A DNA stretch of 64,000 nucleotides from Kordiimonas pumila (lineage in GTDB: Bacteria; Pseudomonadota; Alphaproteobacteria; Sphingomonadales; Kordiimonadaceae), in the NCBI RefSeq assembly GCF_015240255.1, contig NZ_CP061205.1, positions 1,323,501 to 1,387,500 of the forward strand, read 5' to 3'. Below are positions 33,843-43,786 of this stretch, piece after piece. The position numbers and the translations under genes are program-made. How positions within the stretch are numbered: position 1 is the first letter of the stretch; each line of letters opens with the position of its first letter. Under the pieces are notes generated by a model, which saw only the letters and a list, made by a program, of their open reading frames with translations, was not told the origin of the DNA and searched no databases.

Positions 33843-34862
33843 ATGACTGCTTCTGTGGATCAGGCAAAAGCCACTGAAAATGTCCTTGAACTTCCGGTTG
33901 GCCTTAAAGCAGATTTCGGCCGCACACTTGAAAATATCGGTGCCAGCTTTTTAAAGCAAGGTCAGGCTCTGGAGCGATTGTCGCAGTCCTATGATGAAGA
34001 GGCTTTCCGAGAAGCCATTATGGCGCTGATGAACACCACCGGCCATGTTATTGTGATTGGTATGGGCAAGTCTGGCCATGTAGCACGTAAAATTTCAGCA
34101 ACGCTTGCATCAACTGGTACACCGTCGTTTTTTCTGCATCCGGCAGAAGCCTCTCACGGTGATCTGGGTATGGTAACGCAGGATGATACCCTGCTGCTTA
34201 TTTCATATTCTGGCGAAACGCAGGAACTGTCCCAGCTTTTGCCGTCACTTAAAAACTTTGGTAATAAAATTCTCGCCATTACCAGCGCAAAATCTTCCAC
34301 ACTTGGCCGGGCCGCAGATATTGTACTTGAGGTGCCTGTAGCAGAAGAGGTGTGCCCGCATAATCTGGTGCCGACCACTTCTATTGTTCTAACCGTTGCG
34401 ATCGGTGACGCGCTGGCGATCTCGCTTATGACACTGCGGGATTTTCACGCCAAGGATTTTGCCCGCTACCACCCAGGTGGGTCGCTTGGCCGCAGGCTGC
34501 TAACCAAGGTGGGCGAGGCTATGCTAACAGCAAGCGTGCCTGTTGTGCAGCCAGATATGGTGCTTCTGGAACTTGCGGCTGAAATGGCAGGCGGCGCGGC
34601 CGGTGTTGCCATTGTGGTTGATGCCGACAAGAAACCGCTAGGCGTTGTCACAAAAGGCCAGCTTGCGGTGGCTCTTAGGGTTACGCGCCGTGTGCGCGAA
34701 GTCAGTGCATATCAATGTATGGGTAAAGACTTTTACACTATCTACAAAGACCAGATAGTAGATGATGCAGAAAGCCTGCTCAGGTCCAAGGAAGTTAAAT
34801 TTTTGGTGGTGGTTGACCGTGCGGGCATATATCAGGGTGTGTATAAACACGATGAGTCCTGA
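33843..34862 (+). CDS. kpsF: Arabinose-5-phosphate isomerase
   Basis: 339 residues from ATG 33843, preceded by AGGGGGG; ATG 33819 is possible. An N-terminal SIS domain (VIVIGMGKSGHVARKISATL, LLISYSGETQEL, DFHAKDFARYHPGGSLGRRLL) and a C-terminal CBS pair are seen. It converts ribulose 5-P to arabinose 5-P, the precursor used by KdsA. First gene of the kpsFMTED transcription unit, so its product is likely dedicated to capsule Kdo, as in E. coli group 2 loci. Confidence 0.9.
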   Translation: MTASVDQAKATENVLELPVGLKADFGRTLENIGASFLKQGQALERLSQSYDEEAFREAIMALMNTTGHVIVIGMGKSGHVARKISATLASTGTPSFFLHPAEASHGDLGMVTQDDTLLLISYSGETQELSQLLPSLKNFGNKILAITSAKSSTLGRAADIVLEVPVAEEVCPHNLVPTTSIVLTVAIGDALAISLMTLRDFHAKDFARYHPGGSLGRRLLTKVGEAMLTASVPVVQPDMVLLELAAEMAGGAAGVAIVVDADKKPLGVVTKGQLAVALRVTRRVREVSAYQCMGKDFYTIYKDQIVDDAESLLRSKEVKFLVVVDRAGIYQGVYKHDES

Positions 34863-34929
34863 CCGGGCTTGCGTGCGTCTGCCTGATATGGCTTGCATGT
34901 CAGAACCAGTTCAGGAATAGTGCCTCCCC

Positions 34930-35712
34930 ATGAAAGCCAGATCTGCCATATCAATTCAGCGCGATGTGATATTCGCGATCTTCCTGCGGGAAATGAATGC
35001 CCGGTTTAAAAGCTATACCTTCGGTAATATCTGGATTATTTTAGAGCCACTCCTGATGATATCGGTGTTTTTGGTGCTTTTTGGTGCGCGGGGACGTGGT
35101 GAATTTGGCTATGTTGAACCGCCGGTGTTTATTTTGGCGGGTTTTTTACCATTCCGCACACTTTGGCAGGCTACAATGCGGAAAAACATGTCTGCTTTGG
35201 GCGGGGCCAAAGGGTTGCTCGGGTTTCGGCAGGTACGCCTTTTTGATATTTTCATGGCCCGTAGTTTGGTCGAGGGCGGCATATTTTTAGTGTCGGGTAC
35301 GGCTTTGGTGTTGATCATGATGTGGCTGGGTTTTGCGCCCTTGCCGAATGATCCTTTGTTTATGCTGTTCTATGCTGCACATCTGTGGCTTTTTGCCATA
35401 TTTTTTGGCATTTTGGCCTGCGTTATTGCCAGTATTGCAAGAGAAGTTGAAAAACTGGTTAACCTCTTCACAATGCCGCTTATGTTTGTGTCGGCTGTTT
35501 TTTACCCGATGACAATTGTGCCTGCCCGGTATCAGGACTTGATGGCACTCAACCCGCTGGTTCATGCAAGTGAGCTTATTCGGGAAGCATGGCTGCCGGG
35601 ATATATTAGCCCTGTTGCCAGTTATGAGTATTTGTTTGTCTGGATACTTATATTGTCGGCATTGGCTGTTTCGGCTTACAGGCTGCGCTGGCAAAGGATG
35701 CTGGCACGATGA
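34930..35712 (+). CDS. kpsM: Capsule ABC transporter permease KpsM
   Basis: 260 residues of the ABC-2 type: a cytoplasmic N-terminus with REMNARFKSYTFGNIWIILEP, then about six membrane segments and a periplasmic loop near FYPMTIVPARYQDLMALNPLVH. It carries lipid-linked capsule across the inner membrane with KpsT. The kpsT start overlaps its stop (ATGA). Confidence 0.9.
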   Translation: MKARSAISIQRDVIFAIFLREMNARFKSYTFGNIWIILEPLLMISVFLVLFGARGRGEFGYVEPPVFILAGFLPFRTLWQATMRKNMSALGGAKGLLGFRQVRLFDIFMARSLVEGGIFLVSGTALVLIMMWLGFAPLPNDPLFMLFYAAHLWLFAIFFGILACVIASIAREVEKLVNLFTMPLMFVSAVFYPMTIVPARYQDLMALNPLVHASELIREAWLPGYISPVASYEYLFVWILILSALAVSAYRLRWQRMLAR

Positions 35713-36359
35713 TCCGGCTCGAACATGTTTCAAAATATTATCCCACGCGGTTTGGGCCTAAATATGTGCTGAAAAACTTGACATTCTCTGTCCCTGACGA
35801 CAGGGATGTTGCCATTCTGGGTGTTAATGGGGCCGGAAAATCAACATTAATCAGGCTTTTAGGTGGTATTGATTTTCCCTCTCACGGAAAAATACATTCT
35901 GACAGATTTATCAGCTGGCCGCTTGCTTTGGCTTCAGGGTTTCAAAACAGCATGTCAGGCCGGGAAAATGTTCGGTTTGTTTGTCGTATCCACGGGATAG
36001 AAAAAACCAAAGAAATTGAAGAATTTGTCAAAGAATTTTCTGAGCTGGGGAAAAGCTTTGAACTACCGGTTGGAAGTTATTCGTCCGGGATGAAATCAAA
36101 ATATTCTTTTGCAGTTTCGATGGGTTTCGATTTTGACACATATTTACTTGATGAGATTATGGCTGTAGGGGATGCCTCGTTTAAGAGGAAGTGTTCCAAG
36201 GCACTGGCAGATAAACGGGCTTCAGCAAATATAATCCTTGTGTCTCATAATGAAGGGACTATCAAAGAGCATTGTAATGCCGCAATTTTACTTGCATATG
36301 GCAGGGCAGAATTCTACGAAAGTATAGATCGTGCCCTGTTTCGGTATCAAAACTTATAA
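35709..36359 (+). CDS. kpsT: Capsule ABC transporter ATP-binding protein KpsT
   Basis: 216 residues. Walker A ILGVNGAGKSTLIRLL near residue 37, signature YSSGMKSKYSFAVS, Walker B TYLLDEIMAVGD, switch His in LVSHNEGT. The short length, without a C-terminal carbohydrate-binding domain, matches KpsT rather than Wzt, so chain-end recognition is not expected. The second half of the gene is more A+T-rich than its neighbours. Confidence 0.9.
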   Translation: MIRLEHVSKYYPTRFGPKYVLKNLTFSVPDDRDVAILGVNGAGKSTLIRLLGGIDFPSHGKIHSDRFISWPLALASGFQNSMSGRENVRFVCRIHGIEKTKEIEEFVKEFSELGKSFELPVGSYSSGMKSKYSFAVSMGFDFDTYLLDEIMAVGDASFKRKCSKALADKRASANIILVSHNEGTIKEHCNAAILLAYGRAEFYESIDRALFRYQNL

Positions 36360-36380
36360 TGAAGACGTGCCAAAAGCTTT

Positions 36381-37541
36381 ATGGATAAAATACTGTCAAA
36401 ACTTCGGCATGCTGTAGCCAGGGGCCAGTCGGGCGGCCCTGCTATTCGTGATGTCAGAACATCGAGTGTGCGGTTTAAATCATATCGCTGGGTTCTGTTT
36501 ATTGTGGCACTTGCTGCGGTTTACTATGCACTTATCGCATCAGACAGATATGTGACCGAGGCACGGATATATGTAAAATCCAGCAATGCATCATCCTCTG
36601 TCATGCCGCAGTTGCAGATGTTGACTGGCGCACAGGGCGATTCACAGGATGCTGTCATGATAAATGCCTTTTTCCAGTCCAGAGACTTGATGGAACTGAT
36701 GGAAAAAGAGGTTAGTTTCAGCGACCATTTTTCCCATTCGGGCGCCGATTTTTTATCTCGTTTAAAAGACGGCGCTAATGCGGAAGACCGTTTAGAATAT
36801 TTCAAAAAGCGGCTTTCTGCATCTGTTAGCCCGGATAGTGGTTTGATCGTGGTACGCGGTCAAGGCTTTACGCCTGAGTTTTCTCATAAATTTGTAGAGG
36901 CTGTAATCCGTGCAGGTGAAGCCTTTATCAATAGCACCGGGCAAAAAATTGCGACCGAAGAAATTGCTTTTGTCGAAAAAGAACTCAACCGGTCACGTGA
37001 TGCCCTTGCCAGAGCCAGGGACAAGCTACTTTCTTTTCAAAATGACAATGGCCTTCTGAATGCCGAGGCAACAGGGGCCTCGATGCAGAAGGTTGTCAGT
37101 GAAATGGAGGCAGAGCTTGTACGTTTGCACACGGAAGAAAAAGCCCTATCAAGTTACCTAAACAGTGGCGCTGCCGAGCTTGTGACCTTACGTAGCCGGA
37201 TCGAAGCTATTGAAAACCAGTTGAAGCAGGAACGCCAAAAGCTGGCGAGCACTGATGAAACCTCGATAAACGAGGTGAATGCAACCTATCAGGAACTGGA
37301 AATGGAACTGAAGTTTGCAACCGACCTGTACCAAACAAGTTTGGTAGCGCTTGAGAAAGCCCGGGTTGAAAGCTATCACAAATTGAAACACGTCGTTGTT
37401 GTGCAGTCCCCTGCCATACCAGACAGTGCAGAATACCCACGCAAACTATATGACCTGATAACATTGTTTGTTACCCTGTCACTTGCTTACGGCGTTGTAA
37501 TGATGATATTTGCCACCATTCGGGAGCACCGCGATGTGTAA
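36381..37541 (+). CDS. kpsE: Capsule export inner-membrane protein KpsE (PCP family)
   Basis: 386 residues with the polysaccharide co-polymerase layout: an N-terminal membrane helix (WVLFIVALAAVYYALIA, about 32-50), a long periplasmic coiled coil (about 190-320, rich in Glu, Leu and Arg) and a C-terminal membrane helix (LITLFVTLSLAYGVVMMIF). It links the KpsMT transporter to the outer membrane channel KpsD. The kpsD start lies within its last codons. Confidence 0.85.
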   Translation: MDKILSKLRHAVARGQSGGPAIRDVRTSSVRFKSYRWVLFIVALAAVYYALIASDRYVTEARIYVKSSNASSSVMPQLQMLTGAQGDSQDAVMINAFFQSRDLMELMEKEVSFSDHFSHSGADFLSRLKDGANAEDRLEYFKKRLSASVSPDSGLIVVRGQGFTPEFSHKFVEAVIRAGEAFINSTGQKIATEEIAFVEKELNRSRDALARARDKLLSFQNDNGLLNAEATGASMQKVVSEMEAELVRLHTEEKALSSYLNSGAAELVTLRSRIEAIENQLKQERQKLASTDETSINEVNATYQELEMELKFATDLYQTSLVALEKARVESYHKLKHVVVVQSPAIPDSAEYPRKLYDLITLFVTLSLAYGVVMMIFATIREHRDV

Positions 37542-39177
37542 ACTTAGACAAGCGTTTCTCGCATTTTGTATGCTGGCAAGCGGCATAGTGTTCGCAGGCA
37601 GCATAAGCGCACAAAATTTCCCTGTTCAACAGGAAGCAACGGCGGTTCCTGCGGAAGCGCTTGAGACAACGGAAAATAAAAAGGTATTTGGGGACTGGAT
37701 TTTTGGCGGCGAGTTTGCGAACCAGTCATTTGCCGGGTTTAACCCGGATTATGAAATTTCTATTGGCGACAATATTGGCCTTAAACTGTGGGGCGGGTTT
37801 GATTTTACAGGCAGCCTGACAGTTGACCAACAAGGCAATATTTTTGTGCCTAAAGTTGGCCCTGTTCGGGTGCTCGGCGTAAAAAATAATGACGTGAATG
37901 GCTTCATCACAGAAGCGATCAAACAAACATTCCGCAAGAATGTGAATGTATACGCAAGCTTAGGCGGTGCTGAACCAGTAAAAGTGTTTGTAACGGGCTT
38001 TGTTAATCAGCCCGGTTTGTTTGCGGGCCACGCGTCTGATTCTGTTTTATATTTTCTGGATCAGGCAGGCGGTATTGACCCCGATCGTGGGTCTTTTCTG
38101 GATATAAGAGTACTGCGTAACGGCACTGAATATCGCAGTGTAAACCTGTATAGTTTTATCCTGTCGGGCACACTGCCTGTGTTTCAGCTCGCTGACGGTG
38201 ACACCATTGTTGTCAGCCCGGTAAACTCTCAGGCCGGGGTTTTTGGCGAGGTTAAAAACCCCGCCCTTTTCGAGTTTAAGGGTGCCTCTGAAAAAGCCAG
38301 CACGCTTCTGGGGCTGGCACGCCCATCGGCGCAGGCCACGCACATAAGAATAAGCCGTAATAACCGGGCCAAAACCGAAGTGGAATATATGCCGATAGCA
38401 AGCGCTGAAAACGCGATTGTTTACCGCGGTGATGTGCTTGAGGTTATGTCAGATAAAAACAAAGGCACTATCAGTGTTCGGATTGAAGGCGAGCATGAAG
38501 GGGCACAAGAGTTTGTTCTGCCGTACGGCGCTAGCCTTGGTGACCTTTTATCGCAGGTGAAGTTTGGCAAGTATGCGCAGCCAGAGGCCATTCAGCTTAT
38601 GCGTAAAAGTGTGAAAGAACGGCAAAAAGAAACGCTGGAAGCACAGCTACGCGCCCTTGAAAACAGTGTCCTGACCGCACGGTCAAACACCGTTGGGGAA
38701 GCAGAACTGCGCGAACGCGAAGCAGGCCTTATTTTGCAGTGGGTAGAACGTGCCCGCAAGGTTGAACCACGTGGTATGGTTTCGCTTGCAGGGGCAGAAT
38801 CGCGTAACGACATTCTGCTGGAGCCGGGCGATGTGATCCGTATTCCGCGTATCAGTAACCTTGTGATGATACACGGCGATGTTTTGTTCCCAAGCGCGAT
38901 GGCGTTTCAGGGTAATAGCACGGTTGAGGACTATATTGATCAGGCCGGTGGCTTTACCCAGAATAGCCGCAATTCAAATGTGTTGCTGCTGCACAGGGAT
39001 GGCACCTTTAGAAAAGTTTCACGCGGCGAGCTAGATAGTAAGCGCTTGCTTGTTGTGGCAGGGGACGAAATTTTTGTTCTGCCTCGCGTGGCGACCAAAA
39101 ATGTTCAGATCGCATCTGACATCATTAATATCTTTTACCAGTTGGCCCTGTCTGCAGGTGTCGTGATCGGGATCTAA
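37534..39177 (+). CDS. kpsD: Capsule export outer-membrane protein KpsD (OPX family)
   Basis: 547 residues from ATG 37534, which overlaps the kpsE stop. A signal peptide (LRQAFLAFCMLASGIVFAG) is followed by a polysaccharide export domain (ISIGDNIGLKLWGGFDFTGS, VDQQGNIFVPKVGPVRVLGV), then SLBB-type repeats (VFVTGFVNQPGLFAG, GVFGEVKNPALFEF, VMIHGDVLFPSAMAF). There is no lipobox Cys at the cleavage site, as in E. coli KpsD. It forms the periplasm-to-surface conduit with KpsE. Confidence 0.9.
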   Translation: MCKLRQAFLAFCMLASGIVFAGSISAQNFPVQQEATAVPAEALETTENKKVFGDWIFGGEFANQSFAGFNPDYEISIGDNIGLKLWGGFDFTGSLTVDQQGNIFVPKVGPVRVLGVKNNDVNGFITEAIKQTFRKNVNVYASLGGAEPVKVFVTGFVNQPGLFAGHASDSVLYFLDQAGGIDPDRGSFLDIRVLRNGTEYRSVNLYSFILSGTLPVFQLADGDTIVVSPVNSQAGVFGEVKNPALFEFKGASEKASTLLGLARPSAQATHIRISRNNRAKTEVEYMPIASAENAIVYRGDVLEVMSDKNKGTISVRIEGEHEGAQEFVLPYGASLGDLLSQVKFGKYAQPEAIQLMRKSVKERQKETLEAQLRALENSVLTARSNTVGEAELREREAGLILQWVERARKVEPRGMVSLAGAESRNDILLEPGDVIRIPRISNLVMIHGDVLFPSAMAFQGNSTVEDYIDQAGGFTQNSRNSNVLLLHRDGTFRKVSRGELDSKRLLVVAGDEIFVLPRVATKNVQIASDIINIFYQLALSAGVVIGI

Positions 39178-39194
39178 CCGGGAAGGATTGCCGC

Positions 39195-40175
39195 GTGTAT
39201 AGAAAACTGCGCAAACTACGGCGCGATCCGATCGGCTATTGCCTTGATTCAAAGCACGGTATGCTTCGTGCTTTGGGTGGCAGCCTCTATAGGGCGCAGA
39301 CCGCAAGGTTTGATGCTGTAGGCCGCGCAAATGCTGACCGCAAAATTACGGTTATCATGACAGCTTACAATACCGGCACGTTGGTAGAGGCCGCTGTACA
39401 ATCGGTTTTAGCACAAAGCCATCGTGCTTTTGAGCTTATGATTATTGATGATGCCAGCACAGATAACACCCTTGATGTTTTAAAAAAGCTGGCAGCAACA
39501 GATAGCCGGATCAGGGTTTTTCATTCGCCTGTTAATCATGGAACATACTGGTCAAAAAACTGGTGTTTATCAAAAGCGGAAAGTGAATTTGTTGCATTTC
39601 ATGATAGCGATGACACATCACACCCGCTTCGTTTGCAGCGCCAGCTTGGTGCCATTATTTCCAAAAAAGCGGTTGGTGTAACGTGCCGCTGGCAGCGGGT
39701 CGACGAGCAAGGAAACTGTCTGGTTATTGACGGCCTGAAAGAACGCACGGCAGCCATTAGCCTGATGATCAGGCGACATGATGTTGTGAGTAAAATTGGT
39801 TATTTTGACAGTGTACGCATATCGGCCGATACCGAGTTTATCAGGCGGATCCACAAGGTGTTTGGCGTGGCGCGTTTGTTTCCCATGCGGCAGGTTTGCT
39901 ATATAGGGTTACTGCGCGACGAATCGCTTACGCGGGGGCAAAACGGCGGGTTTAATTGGACCGTAGAGGGCTTGTCTTATGTGCGCGAGCTTTCTGGCGA
40001 CAGGAAAGACTATCATGATACATTTCTGTTGTGGCAGGAAGACCAGTTGGCAAAAGGCTTGCCGCTTATGATGGAGTTTCCGCTTGCAACGCGTAAGTTT
40101 CCGGCACCTGAAAAAATATGTCGTTCGTGCAATGATACAGAAACCGGTACAGTTCAGGAAATTGATGCCGCTTAA
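39195..40175 (+). CDS. Glycosyltransferase family 2
   Basis: 326 residues from GTG 39195 (AAGGA seven bases upstream). The GT-A core starts near residue 50: ITVIMTAYNTGTLVEAAVQS, LMIIDDASTDNTLDVL and the metal-binding FVAFHDSDDTSHP. The first 45 residues are a basic extension. It follows kpsD by 17 bases, so it belongs to the capsule export operon and probably builds the capsule repeat. Donor sugar unknown. Confidence 0.8.
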   Translation: MYRKLRKLRRDPIGYCLDSKHGMLRALGGSLYRAQTARFDAVGRANADRKITVIMTAYNTGTLVEAAVQSVLAQSHRAFELMIIDDASTDNTLDVLKKLAATDSRIRVFHSPVNHGTYWSKNWCLSKAESEFVAFHDSDDTSHPLRLQRQLGAIISKKAVGVTCRWQRVDEQGNCLVIDGLKERTAAISLMIRRHDVVSKIGYFDSVRISADTEFIRRIHKVFGVARLFPMRQVCYIGLLRDESLTRGQNGGFNWTVEGLSYVRELSGDRKDYHDTFLLWQEDQLAKGLPLMMEFPLATRKFPAPEKICRSCNDTETGTVQEIDAA

Positions 40176-40197
40176 ACAGGCAAAAAGGCTGAGATGA

Positions 40198-41361
40198 ATG
40201 CCTAACAAAAATAACATACAGCAACAGAAAAGGGCAGAAAGCCTGTTGATCAGCGAGCTGGAAAGCTGGGGCCTTTTCAATGCTTTTGCGATGCTGAAGA
40301 ATACTGATTTACTAGTAACAGACCCGGATATAAAGCAGGCTTTGCTGGCGGGCAGCCACTCAGGGCAGGCGATTCTTTCCAGCCCAGACAGCTTTAGGCA
40401 TGAAATATCCGGCACCGTGAAGCGTGTGTTTTTCTTTTGCCGTAGCAGAGAACATGCCTTGAAGCGGGAAACTGCGGCGGTATGGCCTAAACTTAAGGTG
40501 TATTCTGTAACCTATGATTTGGCGGTTGCGGGGTTTCATCCAGAAAACGGTTTTTGCTATCCTTCTGAAGCCCCGGCAAAACACAAGAAAGAGCCAATCG
40601 TTTTATTCTCGCTTAAAGGCGGTGACGGGGGTTACCTGATTCGCCTGATGCGTAATGCAAGAATGCCATTGCCGGTGTGTAAGCTAGACCGGAGGCTTGC
40701 CACATGGGCATTGTCGCAGCGTGATTTTCAGCTATCCCGCTTACTGATAGAGTTTCAGCGCTATGCAGCGGAAAAAAGGTTTTTCCTGCATGTTGAAAGC
40801 GATGTGCTTGCCATGTTTTATGATGCAAACGAGTCTTTTACGGCGCGCGCTCAAAAGCTGCTGTTGGAATCAGAAGCAAAAATACTATATCTCACCCGCC
40901 GTGATAAATGCCTGCAGGTGGCACTGGCAACGGCATTGCCGCCTGAGTACAGCTGCCTTTGGGATATGCTTCGAAAAGATGTTCGCTTGTTGGCGGCTAC
41001 CGATATTAGCATTTCAAAAGCCATGGCAGATATTCAACACCTTGTACTGGAAGAGGCTATTATCGAAGCTGTGGTCTCAAACGAGCTCACGGGCCGTATG
41101 ATAACAGTTGAAGAACTGGCAGAATCACCGCACGAAGTTATGCAAAGTCTCGCTCAGTTTCTCGGTGTTCGGGTGCCGGGAAACAAGCTTGAAATACCTG
41201 ATTTTTATGGTCGCTACAAAGATGTAAAAGGGCTTCATGATATTGCTGCTAAAATTAAAGGCTATATCATAACGCAGCTAGGCCTTGTGAAGAACAAGGA
41301 TGGATCGTTTGAAAACCCGATTGATAGCCTTACCCGGAAAGCTAGTGGTACTGTGGATTAA
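40198..41361 (+). CDS. Sulfotransferase-like protein, paralogue of the gene at 19392
   Basis: 387 residues. About 135-387 resembles a sulfotransferase: IVLFSLKGGDGGYLIRLMR takes the place of the PAPS loop (Gly-Gly-x-Gly-Gly-Tyr instead of Arg-x-Gly-x-Thr), and RMITVEELAESPHEVMQSLAQF with LGV matches the family's last helices. An N-terminal domain (VKRVFFFCRSREHALKRETA) aligns with the same region in the 19392 protein. It ends the kpsFMTED-GT2 run. The last bases overlap the stop of the convergent gene at 41358. Role: probable sulfate transfer to the capsule, unproven because the loop is atypical. Confidence 0.5.
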   Translation: MPNKNNIQQQKRAESLLISELESWGLFNAFAMLKNTDLLVTDPDIKQALLAGSHSGQAILSSPDSFRHEISGTVKRVFFFCRSREHALKRETAAVWPKLKVYSVTYDLAVAGFHPENGFCYPSEAPAKHKKEPIVLFSLKGGDGGYLIRLMRNARMPLPVCKLDRRLATWALSQRDFQLSRLLIEFQRYAAEKRFFLHVESDVLAMFYDANESFTARAQKLLLESEAKILYLTRRDKCLQVALATALPPEYSCLWDMLRKDVRLLAATDISISKAMADIQHLVLEEAIIEAVVSNELTGRMITVEELAESPHEVMQSLAQFLGVRVPGNKLEIPDFYGRYKDVKGLHDIAAKIKGYIITQLGLVKNKDGSFENPIDSLTRKASGTVD

Positions 41362-41939
41362 CAGTTTACCCTTACTTCACTGACAGCGAGGCTGAAAAAG
41401 GCATCAACCCCTTCAGCGAGGCGGGCCAGTGCAGGGGCCTCTAGCCGCAGGATATAGTAAGGGCGGGGTGCCATTTTGGGCAAGGTCCCTGTCATGTACC
41501 AACGATTAAAGCCCCGACGTGTCAGGCTAAAACGAACGGGCATATCATCAAGCCATAGGGTCGTTTCTTTTAAAAAACGTCGCTTGGTAAAGCCACAGCC
41601 AAAGATGCTGAAAGGCAATTCTGCTTCGAGATTAAGCGGTAGCATGAGCGTGCCAACCCTGCCCATCCAGCGAAAACTGGTGCCATCGCGTCTTTGGCCA
41701 AGGGATGACCAGCCAGCACCAATAAATTTATCTGTATCAGCCACCATAAGGCTCGCAGTTGGGCGGGTAGGTAAATCGGAAAAATCTGTTGGCGTGAGGC
41801 AGGCCATTTCTGCGTCAAAACGGTCACGCTGAACGGTAAGCAGGGTATCAATATAATCAAGGGCTGCTTTTGGAAAACGGTCATCTCGCGCCTTGAACGG
41901 CACGACATTTTCTGTTGCGCGTGTATCGTTTTTTTTCAT
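41358..41939 (-). CDS. Unknown protein of glycosyltransferase operon
   Basis: 193 residues, no signal peptide or membrane helix. A predicted beta-rich middle (SFRWMGRVGTLMLPLNL, FSIFGCGFTKRRFL, TTLWLDDMPVRFSLTRRG) suggests a jelly-roll or galactose-binding-like fold. Its start overlaps the stop of the 616-residue gene upstream, so it is the third gene of a coupled minus-strand operon with two glycosyltransferase-like genes. A substrate-binding partner of those enzymes is plausible. Confidence 0.55.
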   Translation of the reverse strand: MKKNDTRATENVVPFKARDDRFPKAALDYIDTLLTVQRDRFDAEMACLTPTDFSDLPTRPTASLMVADTDKFIGAGWSSLGQRRDGTSFRWMGRVGTLMLPLNLEAELPFSIFGCGFTKRRFLKETTLWLDDMPVRFSLTRRGFNRWYMTGTLPKMAPRPYYILRLEAPALARLAEGVDAFFSLAVSEVRVNC

Positions 41940-43786
41940 AGGCCGACCATCACAGATTCATACCGGACTTGCAAGGGGGTGATGGCAAGAATTTGCTGTA
42001 GCCCGGAAAGCGGCAAGGGGGCATATGTTTCGGGGTCAAGCGCCTGTATGCCAAAGCGCAGCAAGGCTGCTTGATCTGTGACAAGCCGGGCTTGTGCTGT
42101 ATGTGTGACAATCTCTGTCGTGCTTTTACTGGTGATAAGCAGCGCGCAAGCGGCTGCCTTTGGCAGTGATAGGGTAAACTGGCCGCTTACACCGGGCATG
42201 AGCAGGCATTCAATTCTGTTTTCGGGCACCATAAGGTGCCAAAAACAACCAGCTTCTTCTATATAGCCACTGGTTTCTTTGTGTCGTTTACGCGCTTGGT
42301 ATCGCGGGAATTGTAGCGATAGTTTCACTTCGCCCACGGGGTCTGCGGGAAAGCTGTTGTCCAGTGCGCAGCCAAAGCTAATAGCAGGCAGGGCCACTTT
42401 AAGACGGCTTTTTATATCAGGCCAATCATAGGCTTCTCTTGTTGAAGACAAGGGCGATGTATTGGATTTCACCAGCGGTGTTTCATAGCCAAGGCGCGGT
42501 AAAACAAGGCAGGCTGGTTTGCCTGTTGCCTCTTCCAGCGCTACAGCAAGCTCAGGGGTGGCAAAGGCAGGGCTTTTTGCAGCATCAATGCCGGGGTATA
42601 GCTGCTTAATAACGCTGCGCGGTGGTACTGTACCGATAAGAGCTGCTGGCCCGGTAACGCTGATACTGACGGCCGAGGTGCTAACAGTCGGGCTACTGGC
42701 GGCTGGTTGGTTTAGAACAGGCTCTATTATTTGTTTCGCTATAGTAACGACATCAAGCACCAGTGGTTTTTTAGGGGCTGTTAAAAGCTGTTTGGTCGCT
42801 TTCTTGTGGAGACTGTCTATTAGGCTCTGTTCCGCATAAGCCTTGCTGCCTTCTTTTAACCATCCACCCAGCGGGCTTGCTATGATGGCACCTATTGCTG
42901 ATGCCAAAGAATGATGTGTGAGGTTGCCTGTCAGGTTAAGGCGGCTGTTTGCGGGCATGTGGGCTGCCCACCTGCCTGCGGCAATGATAGCCTTACCGGC
43001 GCGGAGAGCAGCAGTTAGGGCCGGGGGCGCTTGTGTTCCTTGTGCGGCAATCACGACGATGTCTGCCGTGCTTACAAGGTGCGCTACCTCTATTTCAGTG
43101 CCGGTAAGGGCGATATGCTGTACAGTAAGCCCAAGCAGATTCAGGTCTTGCACCGCAGTTGCTGTTGCGGTGGGCGCACCAAAAGAGATAACCCGTTTTG
43201 CGGTGTCTGTTACCGTGTGGTTTTTCTGTGAAAGTGGGGTGGGTAATACTGTGCTACCCATGAAGGGGAATGGTAGATCCAGTACATGAGAAGATATATT
43301 GTCAAGCGCCGGGATGTCGTTTTGTATAACCTCTGATTCACGGCCAAAACGGGTAAGGGCTGCCCCCATGATGGTACCTGCTTTGCCCAGGCGGCTTTCA
43401 AGCCAGCCCGTATAATTATCTGGCCATTCCGGCAGTGTTTCCATATAGGCGCGCAGTAAACCATGCATGCTTTCATTTGGCACCAGCACTGTGCCGGGGA
43501 AACGCTTAAGCAGTTTCAGGGTAAAAATGCCTTGATAGCTGTCATCAAGTACATAAAGCCGGGGTGTGTTTTGAAAGGCTGCTTGCTGGCTACCAAGCTC
43601 ACGCTCGCGCAGCACCGGTATATCGTTTGGTATCCCGGTTGGCGGCGGTGCGTGGTCGCTGATCACAAGGGTGACATCTGCAAGTTTATGATAGTGCAGA
43701 TAGAAAGCAGTTTGCACCGTCAGGGCTGTTGCTGGTCCTGTTAAAGGCGGTAATACACCAAAAACCAGAAGGCTGGGGCGGCTCAT
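41936..43786 (-). CDS. Large glycosyltransferase-like protein with C-terminal beta domain
   Basis: 616 residues. About 1-330 looks like a GT-B type fold: LLVFGVLPPLTGPATALTVQ at the start, VISFGAPTATATAVQDLNLL and a second Rossmann-like part (STADIVVIAAQGTQAPPAL, AALRAGKAIIAAG). A Ser/Pro/Thr-rich linker near 355-385 leads to a beta-rich C-terminal domain whose last part (GCFWHLMVPENRIECLLMPG) recalls the small protein encoded next. Starts and stops overlap with both operon neighbours. The acceptor may be another glycan or a protein. The glycosyltransferase call is tentative; no catalytic motif is certain. Confidence 0.5.
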   Translation of the reverse strand: MSRPSLLVFGVLPPLTGPATALTVQTAFYLHYHKLADVTLVISDHAPPPTGIPNDIPVLRERELGSQQAAFQNTPRLYVLDDSYQGIFTLKLLKRFPGTVLVPNESMHGLLRAYMETLPEWPDNYTGWLESRLGKAGTIMGAALTRFGRESEVIQNDIPALDNISSHVLDLPFPFMGSTVLPTPLSQKNHTVTDTAKRVISFGAPTATATAVQDLNLLGLTVQHIALTGTEIEVAHLVSTADIVVIAAQGTQAPPALTAALRAGKAIIAAGRWAAHMPANSRLNLTGNLTHHSLASAIGAIIASPLGGWLKEGSKAYAEQSLIDSLHKKATKQLLTAPKKPLVLDVVTIAKQIIEPVLNQPAASSPTVSTSAVSISVTGPAALIGTVPPRSVIKQLYPGIDAAKSPAFATPELAVALEEATGKPACLVLPRLGYETPLVKSNTSPLSSTREAYDWPDIKSRLKVALPAISFGCALDNSFPADPVGEVKLSLQFPRYQARKRHKETSGYIEEAGCFWHLMVPENRIECLLMPGVSGQFTLSLPKAAACALLITSKSTTEIVTHTAQARLVTDQAALLRFGIQALDPETYAPLPLSGLQQILAITPLQVRYESVMVGL

